DNA from: Levilactobacillus brevis
Lineage (GTDB): Bacteria; Bacillota; Bacilli; Lactobacillales; Lactobacillaceae
DNA: 64,000 nt
NCBI GenBank assembly: GCA_021383565.1
Contig: CP079699.1
Location: 186,001-250,000, forward strand
Direction: 5' to 3'
The notes beneath the pieces are model-generated. The model made no database searches and was not told the origin of the DNA. It saw only the letters and a list, made by a program, of their open reading frames with translations. A program made the translations under genes and the position numbers. This document shows positions 24,931 through 34,714 of this stretch, piece by piece (positions within the stretch are counted from its first letter, which is position 1; the number at the start of each line of letters is the position of its first letter).

Positions 24931-26094
24931 ATGCGTAAGAAAACAGTTATTCTTGTGATATTTGCCATTTTGGGCGGTGTCATGGGGGTCGCTTATCTTT
25001 CCCGCTTCTGGCACGTCATCGGTGTGACCAGTCCGCTCGTCAACAATATCTTAGTCAACATTTTAATTGGTGCAACTATTTTCCTTATTTTAGGATTGCT
25101 GTTCGCCGGATTGATCTTGCGGGTGGTCGGTAAGTTGGAAGCCTACCTGAACCGGCAAAATCCGATGACGATTCTCTTTGGGAGTCTAGGGGCAATCATC
25201 AGTTTGGCCTTGGCCCTTCTGATTTCGTCGTTTCTCTTCCGCGTGCCGTCGTTTTTCATCAGTACGGTGATTCCCTGGGTCTTGATGTTGCTGTTTGGCT
25301 ATCTGGGCTTTCGAATCGGGACACGGCTGAGTAAGATTCGGGTCGACGAATGGCGGAAGCTGTTCCAGTCTCGAAACAAGAAGGCCAGTGAAGAGGAATC
25401 CAGGAAGGTGTTGGATAAGCCGGCTGAACCGAACTTTCATCACTACAAGATTTTGGACACCAACATTTTAATTGATGGTCGAATCTATGATCTGGCGAAG
25501 ACCGGTTTCCTGGAAGGCACATTACTAGTTCCGAATTTCGTGTTGTATGAGCTACAGTACATCGCGGATTCCAGCGATTCGATCAAACGGGTTCGGGGTC
25601 GCCGCGGCCTGGATATTTTGAACAAGCTACAAAACGAAAATATCATGCCGATTGAAATGTACGAGGGTGACTTCGAGGATATTCCGGAAGTCGACAGCAA
25701 GTTGATTCGGCTGGCCAAGGAAAATGGCGGCGTGATCGTCACCAACGATTACAATCTGAACAAGGTCATCCAGTTCCAAAATGTGCAGGTACTCAACATC
25801 AATTCTCTGGCTAACGCCTTGAAGCCGCGTGTGATTCCTGGCGAAAACCTCCACGTCATGGTGGTTAAGAACGGGACCGAACGGCAGCAGGGGGTGGCTT
25901 ATCTGGACGATGGCACGATGGTCGTGGTCGAAGACGGCAAGTATTTCATCAACAAGCAGCTGGACGTCGTCGTCACGAGTGCCATTCAGACCGATGCCGG
26001 GCGGATGATCTTCGCCAAGCCGATCCATTCCAGCAAGAACATCGAAGAAGACGCGCACAAGAAGTCACCGAACAAGACGAAACGCTCACGGTAA
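24931..26094 (+). CDS. yacL: PIN/TRAM-domain membrane protein (YacL)
   Basis: A 387-residue protein with four N-terminal membrane segments (~1-120), a PIN ribonuclease-like domain (~155-285) and a C-terminal TRAM domain (~300-365). PIN acidic residues are visible in KILDTNILIDGRIYDLAKTG, LYELQYIADSSD, KRVRGRRGLDIL and IVTNDYNLNKV. TRAM is an RNA-binding fold. The role is probably RNA processing at the membrane. ATG 24931 is chosen because GGGAGGTGA lies 5-13 bases upstream. It lies between radA and gltX, as in many Firmicutes. Confidence 0.93.
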   Translation: MRKKTVILVIFAILGGVMGVAYLSRFWHVIGVTSPLVNNILVNILIGATIFLILGLLFAGLILRVVGKLEAYLNRQNPMTILFGSLGAIISLALALLISSFLFRVPSFFISTVIPWVLMLLFGYLGFRIGTRLSKIRVDEWRKLFQSRNKKASEEESRKVLDKPAEPNFHHYKILDTNILIDGRIYDLAKTGFLEGTLLVPNFVLYELQYIADSSDSIKRVRGRRGLDILNKLQNENIMPIEMYEGDFEDIPEVDSKLIRLAKENGGVIVTNDYNLNKVIQFQNVQVLNINSLANALKPRVIPGENLHVMVVKNGTERQQGVAYLDDGTMVVVEDGKYFINKQLDVVVTSAIQTDAGRMIFAKPIHSSKNIEEDAHKKSPNKTKRSR

Positions 26095-26244
26095 TCGGGC
26101 GAGTTTTCGCGAATTTTGGAGAGATTAGGGGTCACGCCTTTATTTTTCCGGATGAGCATTGTACACTAAGAACAATGTGTCATGTCACAGATGGCAGTGA
26201 ACACCTAAATAACGCAATAAAATGGAGAAAGAGGCGCAAACGTT

Positions 26245-27735
26245 TTGGCTAAAAATTCAATTCGGGTTCGGTACGCACCGAGTCCTACCGGTCATTTGCA
26301 CATTGGTAATGCCCGGACAGCGATTTTTAATTACTTATTTGCCCGGCACAACAAGGGTAAGTTCATCATCAGAATCGAAGATACCGATACTAAGCGGAAC
26401 ATCGCGGATGGTGAAAGAAGCCAACTAGAAAACCTGAAGTGGTTGGGTTTGGACTGGGATGAAGGTCCCGATGTCGGTGGCGATTACGGTCCTTACCGTC
26501 AATCAGAACGGCGTGATATTTACACGCCACTGATCCAACAATTACTGGATGAAGGCAAGGCTTACGAATCTTACCGGACGGAAGAAGAATTACAAGCCGA
26601 CCGTGAGGCTCAAAAAGCGAACAACGAGATGCCGCACTATGAATACGAATATGCTGGGATGTCTGACGAAGAACGACAAGCTGCCATTGATGCCGCTAAG
26701 GCTAAGGGCTTGAAGCCAGTTATTCGTTTCCGCGTTCCTAAGGACAAGGTCTACGCCTGGGATGATATGGTTAAGGGCAACGTGTCCTTTAACTCCGATA
26801 CCATCGGTGGGGACTTTGTTATTGCCAAGCGCGATGGCATGCCAACTTACAACTTTGCCGTAGTCGTGGATGACCACAAGATGGCGATCAGTCACGTCTT
26901 CCGTGGTGATGACCACGTGGCCAACACGCCTAAGCAATTGATGATCTATGAAGCCTTTGGCTGGGAAGCGCCTAAGTTCGGCCACATGAGCCTGATCATC
27001 AGTAAGGATACCGGTAAGAAGTTGTCCAAGCGTGACGAATCTGTTCTACAATTCATCGAACAGTACCGCGATTTGGGTTACCTGCCAGAAGCCATGTTCA
27101 ACTTCATTCTGTTGTTGGGCTGGTCACCAGTGGGCGAAGACGAAATCTTTACGCGTAAGCAATTCATCAAGATGTACGATGAAACACGTTTGAGCAAGTC
27201 ACCCGCTACCTTTGACGGCGACAAGCTGGAATGGATCAACAACCGCTACGTTAAGGATGCCGATGACAGCACCATCATGGACCTGGCCTTGAAGCAACTG
27301 ATCAAGGCGGGCAACGTACCAGCTAACCCAGACACCAGCACCATCGAGTGGTCACGTCAATTGATCAACCTATACAAGCGGCAAATGAGCTACATGGCCC
27401 AGATCAATGATATGGCTTCCGTCTTCTTTGAAGAACCCGAACAAGTGACGGGCGATGCTTTGGAAGAAATCAGCAACGACACGGCACCGGTTGTCTTGAA
27501 GGCCTTCGCCGAAGAGATTGAAAAGCTCGACCTGTTTGATTCCGTTGAAATCTTCCACGTTATCAAGCGCGTTCAAGCCAAGACCGGGATCAAGGGTCGT
27601 CAATTATGGATGCCAATCCGAATTGCCGTGACCCACGAAATGCACGGTCCAGAATTACCTGAATCAATTGAATTAGTCGGTCGCAAGACGGCCTTACAAC
27701 ACATTCACCAAACCTTAGCGCAACTCGAAGGCTAA
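26245..27735 (+). CDS. gltX: glutamyl-tRNA synthetase
   Basis: A 496-residue class I aminoacyl-tRNA synthetase, discriminating or non-discriminating type not resolved. The HIGH motif is in [16 protein letters not shown] and KMSKS appears as [10 protein letters not shown] catalytic-domain EDTDTKRN and the C-terminal anticodon-binding helical domain are present. The start is TTG 26245 ([14 protein letters not shown]) behind AGAGGCGC. A strong terminator follows at 27749, so gltX and cysS are separately transcribed. Confidence 0.97.
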   Translation: MAKNSIRVRYAPSPTGHLHIGNARTAIFNYLFARHNKGKFIIRIEDTDTKRNIADGERSQLENLKWLGLDWDEGPDVGGDYGPYRQSERRDIYTPLIQQLLDEGKAYESYRTEEELQADREAQKANNEMPHYEYEYAGMSDEERQAAIDAAKAKGLKPVIRFRVPKDKVYAWDDMVKGNVSFNSDTIGGDFVIAKRDGMPTYNFAVVVDDHKMAISHVFRGDDHVANTPKQLMIYEAFGWEAPKFGHMSLIISKDTGKKLSKRDESVLQFIEQYRDLGYLPEAMFNFILLLGWSPVGEDEIFTRKQFIKMYDETRLSKSPATFDGDKLEWINNRYVKDADDSTIMDLALKQLIKAGNVPANPDTSTIEWSRQLINLYKRQMSYMAQINDMASVFFEEPEQVTGDALEEISNDTAPVVLKAFAEEIEKLDLFDSVEIFHVIKRVQAKTGIKGRQLWMPIRIAVTHEMHGPELPESIELVGRKTALQHIHQTLAQLEG

Positions 27736-27748
27736 CAATTTGGTAAAG

Positions 27749-27788
27749 AAGCCGGATGAGGGGCATTTCGCCACCCATTCGGCTTTTT
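27749..27788 (+). terminator. terminator of gltX
   Basis: AAGCCGGATG... pairs with ...CATTCGGCTT, followed by five T. Confidence 0.88.
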
Positions 27789-27813
27789 GTGAACCGGCCC
27801 GGTATGCTACAAT
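27787..27813 (+). promoter_or_regulatory. cysS: promoter of cysS
   Basis: An extended -10, TGC-TACAAT (TACAAT 27808-27813), with a TTGTGA-like -35 at 27787-27792 (15-bp spacer). It would produce an untranslated leader of about 210 bases. Confidence 0.6.
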
Positions 27814-27825
27814 GGAGCTAACTCA

Positions 27826-27978
27826 TTCGATGACCGGGAGAATAGCTTAGTGAGTTTGAAACCAAACTTCCTAGCTTCTTGCGCGCCGGCTTTAAAGCGC
27901 CGAGACGGGTGCCAGGAGCAGTCGGTTAGTCAGCCGTCATGTGCGCTGACTAATCGCCGTTTGGCCCATACGCCTTCC
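27826..27978 (+). promoter_or_regulatory. structured 5' leader of cysS
   Basis: Three successive inverted repeats are visible. The first is AGCTTAGTGAGTTTG with CAAACTTCCTAGCT (27844-27879). The second is a GC-rich element around GCCGGCTTTAAAGC. The third is a strong hairpin GGTTAGTCAGC/GCTGACTAATC (27919-27948). The last has flanks similar to a hairpin at 36772-36816. No T-box consensus (TGGNACCGCG) is present. It may be a regulatory leader or part of a dispersed repeat. Confidence 0.45.
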
Positions 27979-28030
27979 GATGTTCGAAACGACGAAAATT
28001 ATAAATAAGTTACGCGAAAGGAGTCTCGCG

Positions 28031-29443
28031 ATGCTCAAAGTATTTAATACCATGACCCGCCAGAAGGAAACGTTCGAACCAATCACTCCCGGAGTGGTCA
28101 ACATGTACGTCTGTGGCCCCACTGTTTATAACTATATCCATATTGGGAATGCGCGGAGTGCCATTGCCTTCGATACGATCCGGCGGTACTTCGAATACCG
28201 AGGCTATCAAGTCAAGTATATTTCGAACTTTACCGATGTTGACGATAAGATGATTAAGCAAGCTAAAAAATTAGGGATTACCGTACCTGAATTGGGTGAT
28301 CGGTTCATCAAGGCCTTCAAAGAAGATACGGCGGCTTTGAACATTGAGCCGGCCACGGCCAATCCCCGGGCGACGGAACACATTCCCGAAATCATTGCGT
28401 TCGTGCAGGACCTGATTGACAAGGGGTACGCCTACCCGGTGGACGGGGATGTCTATTACCGTGCCCATAAGTTCGCCCGTTACGGGGAGCTTTCCCACCA
28501 GAATTTGGATGAGTTGGAAGAGGGCGCCTCTCAGCACACCAACGACGAGGAGACCGCCCGGAAGGAAGATCCCGTGGACTTTGCGTTGTGGAAGGGTGCT
28601 AAGCCAGGGGAAATCTCCTGGCCATCGCCGTGGGGTGCCGGTCGGCCGGGCTGGCACATCGAATGCTCGGTCATGTCGACACACTATCTAGGGGATACCT
28701 TTGATATTCACGGTGGTGGTGAGGACCTGACCTTTCCGCACCATGAAAATGAAATCGCCCAGAGTGAAGCCAAGACGGGCAAGACGTTTGTCCACTACTG
28801 GCTCCACAACGGGTTCGTCACGGTCGGCGATGAGAATGAAAAGATGAGTAAGTCGCTGGGCAACTTCGTGACGGTACACGACATCTTAAAGACGGTCGAT
28901 CCCCAGACGTTGCGGTTCTTTATGGCCACCACGCAGTACCGGCGGCCCATTCAATACAGCCAGCGCAACTTGGACACAGCGGCCCGCAACTTGGAGCGGC
29001 TCCAGACGGCGTACAACAACATGGGCTATCGCCTGAAAGATGCTGAAGACGGCAACGATCCGAAGGTGGAACAAGAAACCCGCCAGATTATTGCGGACTA
29101 CAACGATGCCATGGATGATGATTTTAACGTCCAAAATGGGGTCGCCGAGGTCCATGATCTGGCCCGGTTGGGGAACGTTTACGCCGAACGGCCCGTGGTC
29201 TTTAGCGGGACGCTCAAGTTCATTCGCCAAACGCTGGCAGACTTGTTGAGCGTATTTGGCGTCAAGCTGGCCGAAGCCGCTACGCTGGATGATGACCGGA
29301 TTCAAGCACTGATTGACGAACGGTTGGCTGCGCGGAAAAACCGGAACTTTGAACGTAGCGATGAAATTCGAGAACAATTGAAGAACCAAGGTATTATCTT
29401 GGAAGACACGCCCCAAGGGACGCGATGGAGAAAGGGAAATTAA
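28031..29443 (+). CDS. cysS: cysteinyl-tRNA synthetase
   Basis: A 470-residue class I synthetase charging tRNA-Cys. The zinc-site Cys in [17 protein letters not shown] (HIGH-type motif IHIGN), [10 protein letters not shown] (zinc ligands) and KMSKSLGNF are visible. ATG 28031 is chosen because GAAAGGAG lies 9 bases upstream and the translation matches the usual N-terminus ([13 protein letters not shown]). Its stop codon TAA shares one base with the ATG of mrnC (TAATG), indicating translational coupling. Confidence 0.97.
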   Translation: MLKVFNTMTRQKETFEPITPGVVNMYVCGPTVYNYIHIGNARSAIAFDTIRRYFEYRGYQVKYISNFTDVDDKMIKQAKKLGITVPELGDRFIKAFKEDTAALNIEPATANPRATEHIPEIIAFVQDLIDKGYAYPVDGDVYYRAHKFARYGELSHQNLDELEEGASQHTNDEETARKEDPVDFALWKGAKPGEISWPSPWGAGRPGWHIECSVMSTHYLGDTFDIHGGGEDLTFPHHENEIAQSEAKTGKTFVHYWLHNGFVTVGDENEKMSKSLGNFVTVHDILKTVDPQTLRFFMATTQYRRPIQYSQRNLDTAARNLERLQTAYNNMGYRLKDAEDGNDPKVEQETRQIIADYNDAMDDDFNVQNGVAEVHDLARLGNVYAERPVVFSGTLKFIRQTLADLLSVFGVKLAEAATLDDDRIQALIDERLAARKNRNFERSDEIREQLKNQGIILEDTPQGTRWRKGN

Positions 29444-29862
29444 TGACTGAACACACAGAACAAGTCGATTTTCGACAACTAAACGGCGTGGCCTTAGCCT
29501 ACATGGGCGATGCGGCCTACGAAGTAATTATTCGTCAACACCTGATTGCGGAGGGCTTAGCCAAGCCTAACCATTTACAAAAGAAGGCCACCCATTACGT
29601 CTCAGCCAAGGCGCAAGCCGCACTGATTGACTTGATGGAGACCGATGGCATCTTGAGTGACGAAGAGTGGACGATGTTTAAGCGCGGGCGTAATGCCAAG
29701 AGCTATACCCATGCGAAGAATACCGACGTGGTCACCTACCGGATTTCCACCGGGTTTGAGGCCTTGATGGGCTATCTGGCCCTCAGTGGTCGGCAGGATC
29801 GGGTCGATGAATTGGGTAAATGGTGCATTGAACAAGTGGAAGCGGGGCGGACTGAAAAATGA
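29443..29862 (+). CDS. mrnC: Mini-ribonuclease III (MrnC)
   Basis: A 139-residue protein made of one RNase III catalytic domain without a dsRNA-binding domain, which matures the 23S rRNA ends. The catalytic signature appears as [17 protein letters not shown], with a second acidic region near DELGKW. ATG 29443 overlaps the cysS stop (TAATG). An upstream in-frame ATG at 29425 lies within cysS and would add six residues that include the ribosome binding site. The next gene, rlmB, overlaps the end by 4 bases. Confidence 0.95.
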   Translation: MTEHTEQVDFRQLNGVALAYMGDAAYEVIIRQHLIAEGLAKPNHLQKKATHYVSAKAQAALIDLMETDGILSDEEWTMFKRGRNAKSYTHAKNTDVVTYRISTGFEALMGYLALSGRQDRVDELGKWCIEQVEAGRTEK

Positions 29863-30626
29863 GACCAGAATCAGATAACGACGTAGCGAATGATTTCGTG
29901 ATTGGCCGGCATCCAGCCGTTGCGGCACTGCGGAGTCAACAGACAATTAACAAGGTTTTCCTGCAGAGTGGCTTGAAGGCTGAGGCCATTGACGAGATTC
30001 GCCAATTGGCTAAGAAGCGGCACTTGGTGATCTCCGAGGTTCCTAAGCAAAAATTGGACCAGCTGACGGATCACCAGAACCACCAAGGGGTTGCGCTCGG
30101 CGTGGCCGCCTTTGAATACGCCAGCATCGACGACCTGTTCGCTAAGGCCGAAGCCGCCGGTGAAGCACCATTCTTCCTGATCCTAGACGGCGTCGAAGAT
30201 CCCCACAACTTGGGGTCAATTCTGCGGACGGCTGATGCCAGTGGTGTTCATGGGGTGATTATCCCCAAACGCCGGGCAGTTGGCTTGACGTCGACAGTGG
30301 CCAAGACCTCAACCGGAGCGATTGAAACGGTGCCGGTCGCACGGGTTACCAATCTGGTCAATACGGTCCATGACTTAAAGGACCGCGGTATGTGGATCTT
30401 CGGTACCGATATGGAAGGAACCGACTACCGTGATTGGAATGCCAAGGGCGCCGTGGGCCTGATTATCGGCAACGAAGGCAAGGGCATTTCGCGCCTGCTG
30501 AAGGAAACCGTGGATGAAATGCTCACGATTCCAATGGTCGGGTCCGTCCAAAGCCTGAACGCCAGTGTGGCGGCCGGCCTCTTGATGTACCAAGGCTTTA
30601 GTTCACGGCATCCGGTCCAACACTGA
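29859..30626 (+). CDS. rlmB: 23S rRNA (guanosine-2'-O)-methyltransferase RlmB, TrmH family
   Basis: A 255-residue SPOUT methyltransferase. An N-terminal substrate-binding domain ([22 protein letters not shown]) is followed by the catalytic knot domain with [36 protein letters not shown] and [19 protein letters not shown]. It probably methylates G2251-equivalent in the peptidyl-transferase region. The start overlaps mrnC by four bases (ATGA), so the genes are translationally coupled. Confidence 0.94.
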   Translation: MRPESDNDVANDFVIGRHPAVAALRSQQTINKVFLQSGLKAEAIDEIRQLAKKRHLVISEVPKQKLDQLTDHQNHQGVALGVAAFEYASIDDLFAKAEAAGEAPFFLILDGVEDPHNLGSILRTADASGVHGVIIPKRRAVGLTSTVAKTSTGAIETVPVARVTNLVNTVHDLKDRGMWIFGTDMEGTDYRDWNAKGAVGLIIGNEGKGISRLLKETVDEMLTIPMVGSVQSLNASVAAGLLMYQGFSSRHPVQH

Positions 30627-30649
30627 AATGAAGGGATGAGCGCGGGAAG

Positions 30650-31204
30650 ATGAAGGAAGATATTCTGATTGTCGACGCCTATAATATGATCGGCAACTGG
30701 CCCAAGCTCAACCGACTCAAGCTCAATGATCGGTTACCGGAGGCCAGAGACCTGCTACTGACCATGTTGGCGAATTATAAAAAATTACGAGATACCTCGA
30801 TTACCGTCGTCTTTGATGCGATGTACGTCCCGGGAATCTCGAAGAGTTACAAGCAGTTTGATTTGGAGGTAGTCTGGACGAACCGCGACGAGACGGCCGA
30901 TAGTTATATCGAACGCATTGCCAAGGAGCGCCAGACCCGTTTCACCCAGGTCACCGTGGCCACGAGTGACCAGGCCGAGCAGTGGACCATCTTCTCTGAA
31001 GGGGCCCTGCGGATTCCGGCGGGCGAACTGCTACGAGACATCGAACGGGCGCAGAACGAAGTGAAACAAACGGCCCGTGAGTTTGCGGACAAGGGGCTGG
31101 TCCGCAAGTCACCGTGGAATGACCAGCAACTCTTCAAATTGGAGAAGCTGCGCGACCAGATGATGGCCCGGCCAGAGCGGCGAGATAAGCCTAAACGCAA
31201 GTAA
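30650..31204 (+). CDS. yacP: NYN-domain ribonuclease-like protein (YacP)
   Basis: A 184-residue protein with a NYN (PIN-like) domain: ILIVDAYNMIGNWPKL carries the first catalytic Asp and Asn, VVFDAMYV the next acidic site, and NRDETADSYIERIA and VATSDQAEQW the remaining acidic sites. Homologs (Rae1 in Bacillus subtilis) cleave mRNA in the ribosome A site. It follows rlmB by 23 bases with a ribosome binding site, and precedes a terminator and then the sigma factor gene. Confidence 0.92.
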   Translation: MKEDILIVDAYNMIGNWPKLNRLKLNDRLPEARDLLLTMLANYKKLRDTSITVVFDAMYVPGISKSYKQFDLEVVWTNRDETADSYIERIAKERQTRFTQVTVATSDQAEQWTIFSEGALRIPAGELLRDIERAQNEVKQTAREFADKGLVRKSPWNDQQLFKLEKLRDQMMARPERRDKPKRK

Positions 31205-31219
31205 TTAAATGAACCGATG

Positions 31220-31249
31220 AAGTCTGGGAGAACGTGCCCAGGCTTTTTT
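31220..31249 (+). terminator. terminator after yacP
   Basis: AGTCTGGG (31221-31228) pairs with CCCAGGCT (31237-31244), followed by six T. It ends the cysS-mrnC-rlmB-yacP operon. Confidence 0.88.
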
Positions 31250-31428
31250 ACTGTCGTGCGTTCAATGGTTTTCAACCATCGTAACCGGAATCTCTAGCAG
31301 CCGTGGGTGATGTTGATGACCAGCTCGCCAAATTATTTAGAAATGAAAGCGAATTTAAACGTTCGTTCGCTCGGCGGCCGGCGGAATTTTCCGTAGACTT
31401 GGGCATACACCTAAAGGAGGTTTTCCCA

Positions 31429-31998
31429 TTGACCGAACAAACTGATGAACAATTACTTGCCCAGATTCGTGAGTCCCAAGACTCGCCGGCGCTACGGGTG
31501 TTATTCGAACGCTATCGGCCCGTCCTTTACAAGCTCCAGAGTCACTATTTTATTCCGGGGTATGACCGCGACGACTGGGATCAGGAAGCCTTGTTGGTCT
31601 TTTGCCGCGTGGTCCAGCGCTTCGAGGTGAGTCGGGGCAAGAGCTTTGGCGGTTTCTACCGCCAGGCACTGCGATTCCGGGTGTATGATCTGATTCGGCG
31701 GAGTCAAACCAAGAAACGCCTAGAGGGCCAGCGAGCGGTGTCACTGGAGGCCAACCGGACGTACGTGAGTGAGACGGTGGGCGATTCGCGGTGGCATTTA
31801 AGAGAAGCTTTAGAAGTTCAGGAGGCGGTTGCGACGCTGCCCAGACGACTGTCGCCAGTGGAACACGCGGTCTTTGGCGACCTCTTACGGGGGCATTCCT
31901 TGCAGCACATCAGCCACGGTCGGCAGTTGACGATGCCCCAAGTGACCGGTACGGTTCACCGCAGTCGCGTGAAGCTACGTGAACTCCTTGCTGAGTGA
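31429..31998 (+). CDS. sigH: RNA polymerase sigma factor, SigH/ComX-like
   Basis: A 189-residue sigma-70-family factor. Region 2 (LFERYRPVLYKLQSHYFIPGYDRDDWDQEALLVFCRVVQRFE...FGGFYRQALRFRVYDLIRR) and region 4 (SPVEHAVFGDLLRGHSLQHI...MPQVTGTVHRSRVKLRE) are recognisable. Its place between yacP and rpmG-secE-nusG matches SigH in other Firmicutes; in lactobacilli the homolog switches on late competence (DNA uptake) genes. TTG 31429 is chosen because AAAGGAGG lies 8 bases upstream; the in-frame extension to 31303 has no such site. Confidence 0.9.
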   Translation: MTEQTDEQLLAQIRESQDSPALRVLFERYRPVLYKLQSHYFIPGYDRDDWDQEALLVFCRVVQRFEVSRGKSFGGFYRQALRFRVYDLIRRSQTKKRLEGQRAVSLEANRTYVSETVGDSRWHLREALEVQEAVATLPRRLSPVEHAVFGDLLRGHSLQHISHGRQLTMPQVTGTVHRSRVKLRELLAE

Positions 31999-32072
31999 TT
32001 GACTGATGGGGAAGACAATGGTAAACTACTCCAGTATGAGTTGAACATGATTTGATCAAAGGTGGTGGCAAG

Positions 32073-32222
32073 ATGGCTCAAAGGAAAATTGCTCTGGCCT
32101 GTTCAGTATGCGGGTCGCGGAACTACACCATCACAGCAAGTGCGACCCGCACCAAGCGACTAGAGGTTATGAAGTTTTGTAAGCATTGCGGTAAGCACAC
32201 GTTACACCGTGAAACCCGTTAA
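32073..32222 (+). CDS. rpmG: ribosomal protein bL33
   Basis: A 49-residue large-subunit protein with the zinc-ribbon form: CSVCGSRNY and FCKHCGKHT give the four Cys. The C+ type ends with LHRETR. It starts at ATG 32073 behind AAAGGTGGTGG. secE follows 48 bases later, the usual arrangement. Confidence 0.95.
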   Translation: MAQRKIALACSVCGSRNYTITASATRTKRLEVMKFCKHCGKHTLHRETR

Positions 32223-32270
32223 TTAAAATCGTCACGACCAAACACTACAATTAATTTAGGAGGCAACACC

Positions 32271-32447
32271 ATGCGTTTATTCCGTTTCTTTAAGGCGGTC
32301 GGACAGGAAATGAAACAAGTTTCTTGGCCTGGTCCTAAGCAAACGCGGCACGATACTGGTACCGTCATTGGCATCTCGATTCTCTTCGCAATCTTCTTTG
32401 CGGTCGTTGACTGGGTTGTCCAGTACGGCTTAAAGTTCATCGCCTAG
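32271..32447 (+). CDS. secE: preprotein translocase subunit SecE
   Basis: A 58-residue single-span inner-membrane subunit of the SecYEG channel. It has an amphipathic N-terminal part with the conserved FFKAVGQEMKQVSWPGPKQT and one membrane segment (~30-52). It starts at ATG 32271 behind TAGGAGG. It is separated from nusG by a hairpin followed by a T-run. Confidence 0.95.
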   Translation: MRLFRFFKAVGQEMKQVSWPGPKQTRHDTGTVIGISILFAIFFAVVDWVVQYGLKFIA

Positions 32448-32500
32448 GTGAATTGTCAGTGGTCAAACACGGCTAAATATGGTATATTAAGAGTCAACGG

Positions 32501-32528
32501 GAACTTCGTGTATTGCGAAGTTTTTTTA
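32501..32528 (+). terminator. hairpin with T-run between secE and nusG
   Basis: AACTTCG (32502-32508) pairs with CGAAGTT (32516-32522), followed by TTTTTTTATTTT. It lies within what is usually one operon and could attenuate read-through into nusG. An AT-rich box TATATTA just upstream could be a separate -10. Confidence 0.7.
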
Positions 32529-32568
32529 TTTTGGACGAAAAAGTCAATCAGTAAAAGGAGTGCAACAC

Positions 32569-33120
32569 ATGGTTGAGTCAGCTGAAAAGCAATGGTACGT
32601 GCTTCACACGTACGCCGGTTACGAAAATAAGGTTATGGCAAACTTGGAATCTCGTGCCGAATCAATGGGGATGCAAGACAACATTTTCCGCGTTGTCGTG
32701 CCCGAAGAAGAGGAACACGAAGTCAAGAATGGTAAGGATAAGGTCACGATGGAAAAGACCTTCCCTGGCTATGTCTTGGTTGAAATGGTCATGAGTGACC
32801 AAGCTTGGTATATCGTGCGGAACACGCCTGGGGTAACCGGGTTCTTGGGTTCTCACGGGCAAGGGAGTAAGCCAACGCCTCTGCTGCCAGACGAAGTGGA
32901 ACGGATCTTACGACGTGTCGGAATTTCTGCCCGGCACGCTGACCTGGACGTTGCGCCTGGCGATTCCGTAACTATTGTAGACGGTGCCTTCAGTGGGTTA
33001 GTCGGTAAGATTACGGAAGTCGACAATGAAAAGATGAAGTTGAAGGTTAACATCGACATGTTCGGTCGGGAAACCAGCACCGAACTTAACTTCGACCAAG
33101 TCGATCCCATCCTGGGCTAA
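32569..33120 (+). CDS. nusG: transcription termination/antitermination factor NusG
   Basis: A 183-residue factor with an N-terminal NGN domain (AEKQWYVLHTYAGYENKVMANLE...EMVMSDQAWYIVRNTPGVTGFLG) that binds RNA polymerase and a C-terminal KOW domain (GDSVTIVDGAFSGLVGKI). ATG 32569 is chosen because AAAAGGAG lies 8 bases upstream; an in-frame GTG at 32560 overlaps that site. Confidence 0.97.
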   Translation: MVESAEKQWYVLHTYAGYENKVMANLESRAESMGMQDNIFRVVVPEEEEHEVKNGKDKVTMEKTFPGYVLVEMVMSDQAWYIVRNTPGVTGFLGSHGQGSKPTPLLPDEVERILRRVGISARHADLDVAPGDSVTIVDGAFSGLVGKITEVDNEKMKLKVNIDMFGRETSTELNFDQVDPILG

Positions 33121-33150
33121 ACCGCTAATCGGCGATTTTCAGAAAAGAAC

Positions 33151-33240
33151 TTGTTGCAGTTAGTAAAGTGTGGTATGATTCTCAGGTATGCGTGACGCAT
33201 ATTTTTCAAAGTGGGAGGGGCAAACTAACAGCCCCACTTA
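33151..33240 (+). promoter_or_regulatory. promoter and leader of rplKA
   Basis: TTGTTG (33151-33156), a 17-bp spacer and an extended -10 TGG-TATGAT (33174-33179). The leader then contains a stem AGTGGGAGGGGC with GCCCCACT (about 33210-33239), the position where an autoregulatory ribosomal-protein site is usually found; L1 binding is inferred only. Confidence 0.6.
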
Positions 33241-33270
33241 CCACACACGGACTCAAGGAGGTATTGTCTC

Positions 33271-33696
33271 GTGGCTAAAAAAGTAGCTAATGTCGTTAAA
33301 TTACAAATTCCTGCGGGTAAAGCAACCCCAGCTCCCCCAGTTGGACCAGCTTTAGGTCAAGCAGGTATCAACATCATGGGCTTCACTAAGGAATTCAACG
33401 CTCGTACCGCTGACCAAGCTGGTATGATCATTCCTGTTGTGATCAGTGTCTATGAAGATCGTTCCTTTGATTTCATCACCAAGACCCCTCCAGCAGCTGT
33501 ACTGTTGAAGAAGGCTGCTGGTGTTGAAAGTGGTTCCGGCGAACCTAACACGAAGAAGGTTGCTACTGTAACCAAGGATCAAGTTAAGCAAATCGCTGAA
33601 ACTAAAATGCAAGATCTAAACGCAGCTGACGTTGAAGCAGCTATGCGCATGATTGAAGGTACTGCCCGGAGCATGGGCTTCACGGTCGAAGGTTAA
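33271..33696 (+). CDS. rplK: ribosomal protein uL11
   Basis: A 141-residue protein of the GTPase-associated centre. It has the proline-rich N-terminal [23 protein letters not shown] and the C-terminal RNA-binding domain ending [14 protein letters not shown]. The start is GTG 33271 behind AAGGAGG. It forms a bicistronic unit with rplA. Confidence 0.98.
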   Translation: MAKKVANVVKLQIPAGKATPAPPVGPALGQAGINIMGFTKEFNARTADQAGMIIPVVISVYEDRSFDFITKTPPAAVLLKKAAGVESGSGEPNTKKVATVTKDQVKQIAETKMQDLNAADVEAAMRMIEGTARSMGFTVEG

Positions 33697-33794
33697 GCTC
33701 AGTTTTCGGATAGTCGGACACTTCACGAAAATGAAATGTGTCAAGTGGGAGGTTTATCCGTTACAACCACATTTGCAAGGAGGAATACACAAAA

Positions 33795-34493
33795 ATGGCT
33801 CACAAACGAGGTAAAAAGTATCAAGACGCTGCCAAAATGGTCGAGGCTGACAAGGTCTACACTATGGGCGACGCCGTTGATTTAGTTAAGAAGATGGATT
33901 TCGCTAAGTTCGATGCAACGGTAGAAGTTGCTTTCAAGCTTAACGTTGATACGAAGCAAGCGGACCAACAACTCCGTGGCGCATTGGTATTACCAAATGG
34001 TACCGGTAAGGAAACCACGGTAATCGTATTCGCTAAGGGTGACCAAGCTAAGGCTGCAGAAGCAGCTGGTGCCGACGTCGTTGGTGAACAAGACTTAGTA
34101 GAACGTATCCAAGACGGCTGGTTAGACTTTGACGTTGCCATTGCAACGCCAGACATGATGGCCCAAGTTGGTCGTTTAGGTCGGGTCTTAGGTCCTAAGG
34201 GCTTAATGCCTAACCCTAAGACGGGTACGGTTACGATGAACGTCGAAAAGGCCGTTTCCGATGCTAAGAACGGGCAAGTTACTTACCGGACTGACCGGGA
34301 TGGTAACGTTGCTGTTCCATTTGGTAAGGTTTCCTTTGATGCTGACAAGCTTGCCGGCAACTTGAAGACCATTGCTGAAACGATTGTTCGCATTCGTCCA
34401 GCCGCTGTACGTGGTACTTACGTACAACACGTTTCAATTTCTTCAACGTTCGGCCCTAGTGTCGACGTTGACTTGGCTTCCTTATTAGCCTAA
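33795..34493 (+). CDS. rplA: ribosomal protein uL1
   Basis: A 232-residue protein of the L1 stalk and probable translational repressor of its own operon. Family segments include [36 protein letters not shown] and [18 protein letters not shown] 33795 is chosen because AAGGAGG lies 10 bases upstream; the upstream in-frame extension spans the intergenic region after rplK. Confidence 0.98.
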   Translation: MAHKRGKKYQDAAKMVEADKVYTMGDAVDLVKKMDFAKFDATVEVAFKLNVDTKQADQQLRGALVLPNGTGKETTVIVFAKGDQAKAAEAAGADVVGEQDLVERIQDGWLDFDVAIATPDMMAQVGRLGRVLGPKGLMPNPKTGTVTMNVEKAVSDAKNGQVTYRTDRDGNVAVPFGKVSFDADKLAGNLKTIAETIVRIRPAAVRGTYVQHVSISSTFGPSVDVDLASLLA

Positions 34494-34529
34494 GTTAAAA
34501 CGTGAATTAAAAAAATCCCTAACAATGCA

Positions 34530-34558
34530 TTGACAGCGATGTTGAAGTATTGTATGCT
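34530..34558 (+). promoter_or_regulatory. promoter of rplJL
   Basis: TTGACA (34530-34535), a 17-bp spacer, TATGCT (34553-34558). It lies 37 bases after the rplA stop, so rplJL has its own start. Confidence 0.85.
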
Positions 34559-34574
34559 ATTGAAGTTGTATTTA

Positions 34575-34690
34575 ATAGATCTACCTAAGACTCAGGTGGC
34601 CGAATGGTCTTAATTTCCTGCCGAGGCAGAAGTTTACTTAAACTTTTGACTCCTTATGTCTTGGTGGCATAGGGATTTTTTTATCCCACC
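34575..34690 (+). ncRNA. ribosomal protein L10 leader
   Basis: This is the 5' leader of rplJ, with a multi-hairpin layout like the known L10 leader that binds L10(L12)4. It includes TAAGACTCAGGTGGCC...TGGTCTTAA, GCCGAGGC, and AGTTTACTTAAACTT. It ends in a terminator-like stem (CCTTATGTC...GGCATAGGG) followed by seven T (about 34657-34683). It probably attenuates transcription when L10 is in excess. Assignment is by position and layout. Confidence 0.75.
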
Positions 34691-34714
34691 AAACTACTCC
34701 GGGAGGTGAACAAT

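Noticed and set aside
27826-28030. T-box riboswitch upstream of cysS.
   Set aside because: No TGGNACCGCG T-box sequence or AG-box was found; only the three hairpins remain.
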